12,557 nucleotides of DNA from contig JADGJC010000551.1 of NCBI GenBank assembly GCA_027596075.1, forward strand, positions 1 to 12,557, given 5' to 3'. Positions 7,427 to 12,557 of the stretch are shown here, piece after piece (the stretch's first letter is position 1; the number at the start of each line of letters is the position of its first letter). The DNA comes from Rhizophlyctis rosea. Lineage: Eukaryota; Chytridiomycota; Chytridiomycetes; Rhizophlyctidales; Rhizophlyctidaceae. The notes under the pieces were generated by a model, which worked only from the letters and a program-made list of their open reading frames with translations, was not told the origin of the DNA and did no database searches. A program made the translations under genes and the position numbers.

Positions 7427-7998
7427 TGTTTTACTGTAAACAGTCCTGCAGGCGGGCATAATATATGTAGGCATATGTACAGATAGTAGTGAACGAGGTT
7501 TGCCATGAAATGGCTGTGTTGTGATGGAAGCTGACACCATTCAAGTATTGAAGCGAGAACGGAAGCGCTCCAATGCTCGTTACGTTCCGATCAAATGCGT
7601 CAGCATGTACAGTGATCAGAAGCAAGCCGTTGAGGGATCCGTCGAGTCTTCTGGTTTTCGCCTGCGCTGCTTTCCTTCCCATCACGTTTGGACAAAAATT
7701 GCAGGACAGTTTGGTAGACCTCATCAAAATCTGACAAGGGGGTGGTGCTGTATACTCGCCTGGGTGGCACGGTGACTTTCAACCGGGCCACCGCGCAGTG
7801 ACGGACCTGTCCACGGGTGCACAAAGGGGTACAAAAATCTTTCCATCCACCCCTCGGGCAATGCAGAGAAATAATGTCCGGTCGCCGAAATGAAATAAAA
7901 GGAAGAAAGAGATCCAGCGAACCTTCTGATTTCCCCTTTCGAATTTTCTGACGAGACAGCTGGTTTGTCCTGTCCGCCCACCGCTCATATACCTCACC
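7427..7998. other. Intergenic region and promoter of the Cys-rich secreted protein
   Basis: This lies between the membrane-protein gene and the start at 7999, with no convincing gene. The last 200 bases are A/T and pyrimidine rich and contain three stress-response-like pentamers (7825-7829, 7850-7854, 7933-7937), listed separately. The short ORFs here overlap in several frames and show no family features. Confidence 0.5.
7825..7937 (+). promoter_or_regulatory. Three STRE-like pentamers upstream of the GPI-type protein
   Basis: AGGGG at 7825-7829 and CCCCT at 7850-7854 and 7933-7937 lie within 175 bases of the ATG. In yeast, CCCCT/AGGGG is the site of Msn2/Msn4-type zinc-finger stress regulators. 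Pentamers occur often by chance, so this is weak evidence of stress control. Confidence 0.25.
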
Positions 7999-8697
7999 AT
8001 GCGACCAACTACCCTCCTCCTCATCTCATCCGCAGCCCTCGTGGCTTCTCAACCATTCCCAACCCCCCAAAACCAAACCTGGCAGGACTACTGCGGCTCA
8101 ACAATCTCCACAGACGCCTCCACATTCAACAACCGCTGCAAAACAGCGTACACAAACCTAACCTGCGCAACCCCGCTCTACGACACATTTGTTGACTGTG
8201 CCCCCTCCACAGCAATCGTCGGCGCCGGTCTAAGCATATGCATTTCATGTGCCGGACCGCTCGATATCCCCGCTAAAGTCGGTGGGATATCCCCAAAGGT
8301 TTATAACGCTACCCTCCCCGCCAACAGCACCGTCCAATTCCCCGCCGGATCCGTCCCGTATTGCCCCGTCTTCGATCAAGCCTGCAAGGCGGCATGTACA
8401 CTCAAAGACACATTACAATGGAGCTGGGTCACGAAGTGTTACGTCAACAGGGGTGCGATATTCGGGACGTGCATGTGTACCAAGGATGGAAGTCATCCGG
8501 ATATTCCCGAATTTTCGGTCGTGCAATTTGTGGATCCCAGTAAGGTTGTGCAGGCTCCTAAGCCTTCGCCGACACCCTCACCTGCCGGGAGTGGAACTGG
8601 AACTGTGATGCAAGGTAGTGGTGGGGATGTAGGAATGAGTCGTTTGGGGATTGGTGCCATGTATGTTCTAGCGCTTTCAGTTGTAGCTATGATGTAG
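7999..8697 (+). CDS. Secreted Cys-rich protein, probably GPI-anchored, 232 aa
   Basis: Single-exon gene with A at -3 before the ATG. Residues 1-17 form a clean signal peptide (MRPTTLLLISSAALVAS), with likely cleavage before QPF. The mature domain has 12 cysteines at 32, 47, 56, 67, 81, 84, 122, 129, 133, 147, 158 and 160, an even number fitting six disulfides, and includes CISC and CMC pairs. Four N-glycosylation sequons start at N25, N53, N103 and N109. A Pro/Ser/Thr/Gly linker (about 188-212) is followed by a hydrophobic C-terminal tail without a charged end (GIGAMYVLALSVVAMM), the usual layout of a GPI-attachment signal with small residues near 206-209. It therefore probably sits at the plasma membrane or cell wall. 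The cysteine spacing does not match the eight-Cys CFEM pattern, and I recognise no family. Function unknown. Confidence 0.85.
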   Translation: MRPTTLLLISSAALVASQPFPTPQNQTWQDYCGSTISTDASTFNNRCKTAYTNLTCATPLYDTFVDCAPSTAIVGAGLSICISCAGPLDIPAKVGGISPKVYNATLPANSTVQFPAGSVPYCPVFDQACKAACTLKDTLQWSWVTKCYVNRGAIFGTCMCTKDGSHPDIPEFSVVQFVDPSKVVQAPKPSPTPSPAGSGTGTVMQGSGGDVGMSRLGIGAMYVLALSVVAMM

Positions 8698-11380
8698 ATA
8701 CTAGAACTAATTAAGTCAAATTTTGGGTTTGCCCCCACTCCAACCTGTTCACGAATCCACTTTGAGTGTCAACGGGTTCTTTAGAGCACTTGGCAGCCCG
8801 CAAATGTGCTGCGTTGGTCAAGCCTACTCTTTGTCACCGTGTGATGCGCTTGAAAGACTGTCATGTGCGTATACTTTGGCCGGTTGAGAACGAGATGGTT
8901 TCAGATCATAACCTCCCGGATAGAAAGTGACACGCAATTCCCGCATCCCTGGCATCTCCTCGTGTACGAGTATGGATCTGTTCTACAAAAGGGGCGCTTG
9001 AACTTGGCACCTTCACAAGATCCTTTGCAGAAACAAAAGGTCACTACCACCGGATGTGGAGAGGCAATCAACGAAATACCTCATGAGAACACTTCCCTAC
9101 TGCATCACTACCATCCCATACCATATACTCCATATTGCTCAGACCCCCGATCCTCAATTCATGGCATGGAACATTTGCGGTTGGAGACCTTCGGTTATAC
9201 TTTTTGTATCTCCGATCTGTGTTCTGGTTAAAACTTCCAAACTTATCCAATAGGTCATCATATTATTGTCATGCTCATCGCCAAAGGCGAATCGAAAAGG
9301 GCGTGGAGAGCATGTACACTCAAATGCCCATGAGATGTGAACGTATGCTGTCAATTACCATCCAGGCATCCCAGGAGCTGCTGAAACTCACAGATTTCCG
9401 GAATGATAACCACCGCCCATAGAATGGAACATATGTAGACCAAGCCTCCCACTCTGCACTATCTACGTTATGATTGCATATCTTATCACACACACACCCA
9501 TTACCTTGCCATACACATTCTCCACTCCCAAGTCCAGTGTGCAGGCACTCCACCCTTCGATGCCAGCGATATTCAGCAACACATGTGAAAACTCAAAAAA
9601 GGAAATTGCCTCGACGCAACAAATCTTGGAATAACTGGCGATGGCGCCCAGCCGCCAGCATGTTGTTCACCAGTGCACCAATTCGTCGGCAAATACGGTG
9701 ATGATAAAACGGAATCATGATATGGGGCACTTGTAAGTGGGGATGTTAAAAGCTCCGAAGCGATTTCGGAGCAAAACATGCACAGCGGAATATTACTGGC
9801 AGGTTCATCGAAGATTGTTTCAAACAAGCCAATTCACAATACTCACAACCAGTCCAAGAAGCATTTGCCTCAAGATAGCAACACAACAATCAGTACCACG
9901 CCTCGCATCATAACTCTTCACTAACCATGGCATCTTCTGAGAAACCGCAAGTTTTTTCATGAAGGGCGTCATAGGCAAAATTCATCTTGGAAGTGCTCAG
10001 AAGTCATAATCCAGATAACATCATAGAGTTGAGGATTTATATTGCACACAGCCGATCTATCAGACTGGGAAACCTCCACTCAACCCCATGACACGCAGAC
10101 CAACAGCTGGGTGCAAAAAGAGTGGAAGCGGGTACTAACTGATCGGAAGACCGACTCCAGCAGTGCATAATCTCTCGCTGGGCCTATCTACTTGAACTTA
10201 CTTGAGAAAGCTGACAAACACCGATACTACCAATCCTTCTGAACATCGAGGAACACACTATTTGTAGCTGCAGACCAAATGACACACACAAAAACAGAAA
10301 TAAACTGCCTCAGGGTACCACGAGCACACTGACGATATGGTATCCACTAACATTACAGAGCGTGAGGTGGCCTATAAAACAGTTGAAGAGAGGCCAATCC
10401 CACCAGGACGAACTGGACGACCCAATCCTTCCGAGGATCGTCAACAAAAGCGAGCGTCGGACGCTCTCCATGAGAAGAGTCCTTGTGCAAATCGCCAATT
10501 CCCATCCTGACATTATGGGACATAGTCGCCATTCGAAAAACCTCGCATTTTAACCTTTTCTCTGGTCCATCGCCTGTCCAACAATTTCCATCTCTGTTGA
10601 TGCTCATCCCACACCGCACACCAAACACCGAAACAAAATAATAATGAAAAAAAAAGGTCGAGCAATGTCTTCATCGTGATAATCCACCACCAGTGCATCT
10701 AGTATGGCACTTCGTGAGGTAGCAACGTCATGATGGGGATGGGATCGTGACGGTTATGGTCCATACACATGAGGTGATGGGGATATGCGTGCGCCCCCCA
10801 ATGCGTAACGAAAGAAAAAGAAACAACAGGAAGAACGCAACAAATCACAGCATCAATCGAGGCTTGCGAAGGTTGCTGCATCAACCATGCCGAACATAAC
10901 ATTGCAACGTCCACCGCGGCAGACAAACTATGAAATGCATCTTACAACCTGAGCCAGTGATTCACCAAAGTGACTACAAAGCTCGACAAAGACCCACAGC
11001 CGTTCAACAAAAAAGAAGACAAGACACTGACCGCAGGATGGCCGGACATGCACCGCATCATGCCCCTCCACCAACTCGCATGCATCCCTAATATGGTAAT
11101 TGGTCACTCCCTGTACAGAATTCACATGACAACCTTTGCATACGCGAAGTGCGACAAGGTAGCAGGGTGTGAAAAAGATTGTGCTCAACCACCTTCGATC
11201 TCGCGATACCATTTGCGATGGTTTCACTGAAAGGATATGTATACTATTCACTACCTACCAACAAACATCTATCATACAGGAACAATCACCTCTACACCTA
11301 ACGCGGATATATAGCTACCAATCAATCAAAAAAAAAAAGCATACACGAATCGCCTACCCAACTACCAACAAATACCCTCC
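8698..11380. other. Gene-poor region, 2.7 kb
   Basis: No ORF here shows family features; the longest (8863-9231, 122 codons, and 11251-10928, 107 codons) look like chance. The region holds an 8-bp hairpin (9752-9772), a perfect GTAAGT (9733-9738), a perfect TACTAAC (10133-10139) followed by CAGCAG (10158-10163), an A9 run near 10627-10635 and an A11 run at 11328-11338. A promoter-like A/C-rich lead runs into an ATG at 9927 that opens only 11 codons. The right end should contain the 3' untranslated region of the minus-strand WD40 gene. No tRNA was recognised. Confidence 0.5.
9752..9772. other. Perfect 8-bp hairpin, 5-base loop
   Basis: GCTCCGAA (9752-9759) and TTCGGAGC (9765-9772) are exact inverted repeats around the loop GCGAT, flanked by A runs on both sides. 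It lies in the gene-poor region, 14 bases after a consensus GTAAGT. No T run follows it on either strand, so it is not a simple Pol III or bacterial-type terminator. Confidence 0.6.
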
Positions 11381-12556
11381 CTACTGCACCTCCACAATCC
11401 CACTCCCACTCCCACTGCCCCCTCCCCGACTCCCTACACCCCCACCCCCCTCCCCACCCCCAACCCCAAACTCATAAACCCTCACAACCTTATCATCCCC
11501 CCCACAAACAACCCTCGTATCCGTCAACCCAACACAATTCACTCCCTTCTCGCCCCCTCCCCCACCCCCTCCACCCCCACCACCCCCCGCCGTATCAATC
11601 GAAAACATCAACGCCCCCGTACTCGCATCCCAAACATTCAACTTCCCCTCATGACTCCCACTAACAACCCTCAACGAATCCCCAACAACGCACCAAACAC
11701 CTTCCATATGTCCAAAAAGTGTTTGCGTGCACACCCCGTCGCTGTTCCAGATTTTGACCGTCTGGTCCGACGAGCCCGTTATGAGTTTCGTCAGCGGAAG
11801 AGGCACGGGGAGTTCCTTCCCCTCCTCCACCACAACCCTCTTCGTCTCCTTCGCCTTCGGCGCGGGATGATGCGGAACAACCGCCCAGAAACATTGTACT
11901 TGTCCCGCGTGCCCTGTGAGTGTGCGCAACACTTCTTTCCGTCCCAAATCCCACATCTTGACCGTACAATCATCCGAACAACTCAACATCCGTGCCCCAC
12001 CGTCCAGTATTTGGACTTTGTTGACCATCTCTCGGTGTCCGTTCAGCGCGAAACAGGCTCCGCGTTGGAGGTTCCAGACGCGGATGCTGCCGTCTTCGCT
12101 GCCGGAGACTAAGAGACTTCCCAGGAAGTGGAGGGACGTCACGCCGCTGTTGTGGCCTTCTAATGTGCGGACACACCGGAAGCCCTTCAGCTCCCAGATC
12201 TTTAACGTCCGATCCATACTCCCCGTAATGACCTTCCCGTCATCAAATTGTAAGGCTCTAACGCACTCGGTATGACCCTTGAGTACCTGCGTACACTCTC
12301 CCGTCTCGGTGTTCCACACACGCACCGTGTGGTCGTACGACCCCGTCATGAGGAGGGATCGGCACTCGTCGTATTGGAGGCACAGGATGCCGTCGGTGTG
12401 GCCTTTGAATTCGCGGATGGTGTATTTGGCGCGGCGCCAGTTGCGTTCGATGATGAGGCGTTCGGCGTAGATTTCTTTCCAGGGGCGGCGGCGGGGGGCG
12501 GGGGGTGGGAGGGATGTCGAGGAGGAGGGGACAGGGAGGGCGGGGACGCAGCCTGT
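11381..12556 (-). CDS. F-box/WD40 sulfur-regulation protein, MET30/sconB/scon-2 type, C-terminal part (5' end beyond the window)
   Basis: The family is the substrate receptor of an SCF ubiquitin ligase that controls the sulfur-assimilation activator (Met4/MetR/CYS3 class). The frame is open from the window edge; 391 codons are visible. A Pro/Ser-rich linker leads to PWKEIYAERLIIERNWRR, the conserved segment between F-box and propeller, then seven WD blades starting at EFKGHTDGILCLQ. Typical strands include MTGSYDHTVRVW, ITGSMDRTLKIW, VSGSEDGSIRVW, SCSDDCTVKMWDL and ITGSSDQTVKIW. Blade 5 carries about 30 inserted residues after GHAGQVQ, a place where sconB/Met30 proteins also carry a long insert. 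Blade 6 (LFGHMEGVW...SLRVVSGSHEGKLNVW) is especially diagnostic. In blade 7 the usual Gly-His is replaced by 12 glycines (11587-11552), and the protein ends in a Gly/Ser-rich tail. The F-box should lie just outside the right edge. Another F-box/WD40 class (beta-TrCP, Cdc4) is less likely. Confidence 0.88.
   Translation of the reverse strand, partial: TGCVPALPVPSSSTSLPPPAPRRRPWKEIYAERLIIERNWRRAKYTIREFKGHTDGILCLQYDECRSLLMTGSYDHTVRVWNTETGECTQVLKGHTECVRALQFDDGKVITGSMDRTLKIWELKGFRCVRTLEGHNSGVTSLHFLGSLLVSGSEDGSIRVWNLQRGACFALNGHREMVNKVQILDGGARMLSCSDDCTVKMWDLGRKEVLRTLTGHAGQVQCFWAVVPHHPAPKAKETKRVVVEEGKELPVPLPLTKLITGSSDQTVKIWNSDGVCTQTLFGHMEGVWCVVGDSLRVVSGSHEGKLNVWDASTGALMFSIDTAGGGGGGGGGGGGEKGVNCVGLTDTRVVCGGDDKVVRVYEFGVGGGEGGGGVGSRGGGSGSGSGIVEVQ
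11439..11467 (-). other. Dense G-quadruplex motif in the WD40 gene's 3' coding end
   Basis: On the coding (minus) strand there are five runs of 4-6 G separated by one or two bases: complements of the C runs at 11464-11467, 11457-11461, 11452-11455, 11445-11450 and 11439-11443. This encodes part of the Gly-rich C-terminal tail and could also fold in the mRNA. Confidence 0.75.
11552..11588 (-). repeat. Poly-glycine coding tract (12 Gly) with G-quadruplex potential
   Basis: Positions 11587-11552 encode 12 consecutive Gly using mixed GGN codons (GGG, GGT, GGA, GGC), so it is not a pure triplet expansion. Runs of 5-6 G separated mostly by one to a few bases fit the quadruplex rule on the coding strand. 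The tract replaces the d-a loop at the start of WD blade 7. Confidence 0.85.
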
Positions 12557-12557
12557 G

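Noticed and set aside
8863..9231. 122-codon plus-strand ORF after the GPI-type protein
   Set aside because: It is rich in His, Ser and Pro without motifs or coherent hydrophobic pattern, and other short frames overlap it. Not supported as a gene.
10928..11251. Overlapping 107-codon minus and 86-codon plus ORFs near the WD40 gene
   Set aside because: Neither has recognisable features, and the region probably contains the 3' flank of the WD40 gene.

Overview
The window looks like nuclear DNA of a fungus. The evidence is a nine-exon mitochondrial-type thiolase with GT-AG introns mostly of 59-85 nt, a MET30/sconB-type F-box/WD40 sulfur regulator, a small secreted Cys-rich protein with a probable GPI signal, and long stretches of non-coding DNA. 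The exact lineage cannot be read from the sequence.

Layout. (1) 1-2044, minus strand: the start and most of a large unrecognised gene. A conserved-looking N-terminal exon is followed by a very long acidic, low-complexity exon that leaves the window at the left edge. (2) 2045-2930: divergent intergenic region. (3) 2931-5026, plus strand: a complete 3-ketoacyl-CoA thiolase of 397 codons in nine exons, including a 17-nt microexon. Its third intron (422 nt, against 59-85 nt for the others) carries a tandem array of mini-hairpin motifs that is the most unusual object here. (4) 5027-6364: mostly non-coding, with one doubtful 110-aa ORF. (5) About 6365-7426, plus strand: a promoter-like block (CCAAT box, 8-bp palindrome, inverted CCAAT box) and a multi-pass membrane protein whose reading frame breaks once. 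(6) 7999-8697, plus strand: a secreted, probably GPI-anchored protein with 12 cysteines. (7) 8698-11380: 2.7 kb with no convincing gene, but with a perfect 8-bp hairpin and isolated intron-like signals. (8) 11381-12557, minus strand: the WD40 propeller and Gly-rich tail of a MET30/sconB/scon-2 homologue. The F-box is expected just outside the right edge.

The genes do not form an evident pathway or cluster. The thiolase serves fatty-acid or acetyl-CoA metabolism, the WD40 protein serves sulfur regulation through ubiquitination, and the others are surface or membrane proteins and an acidic protein of unknown role. The main novelty candidate is the intronic array at 3312-3616: eleven copies of GC-GNA-GC or GC-GNNA-GC on one strand, arranged around a 112-bp tandem duplication in which the loops vary but keep the G...A pattern.
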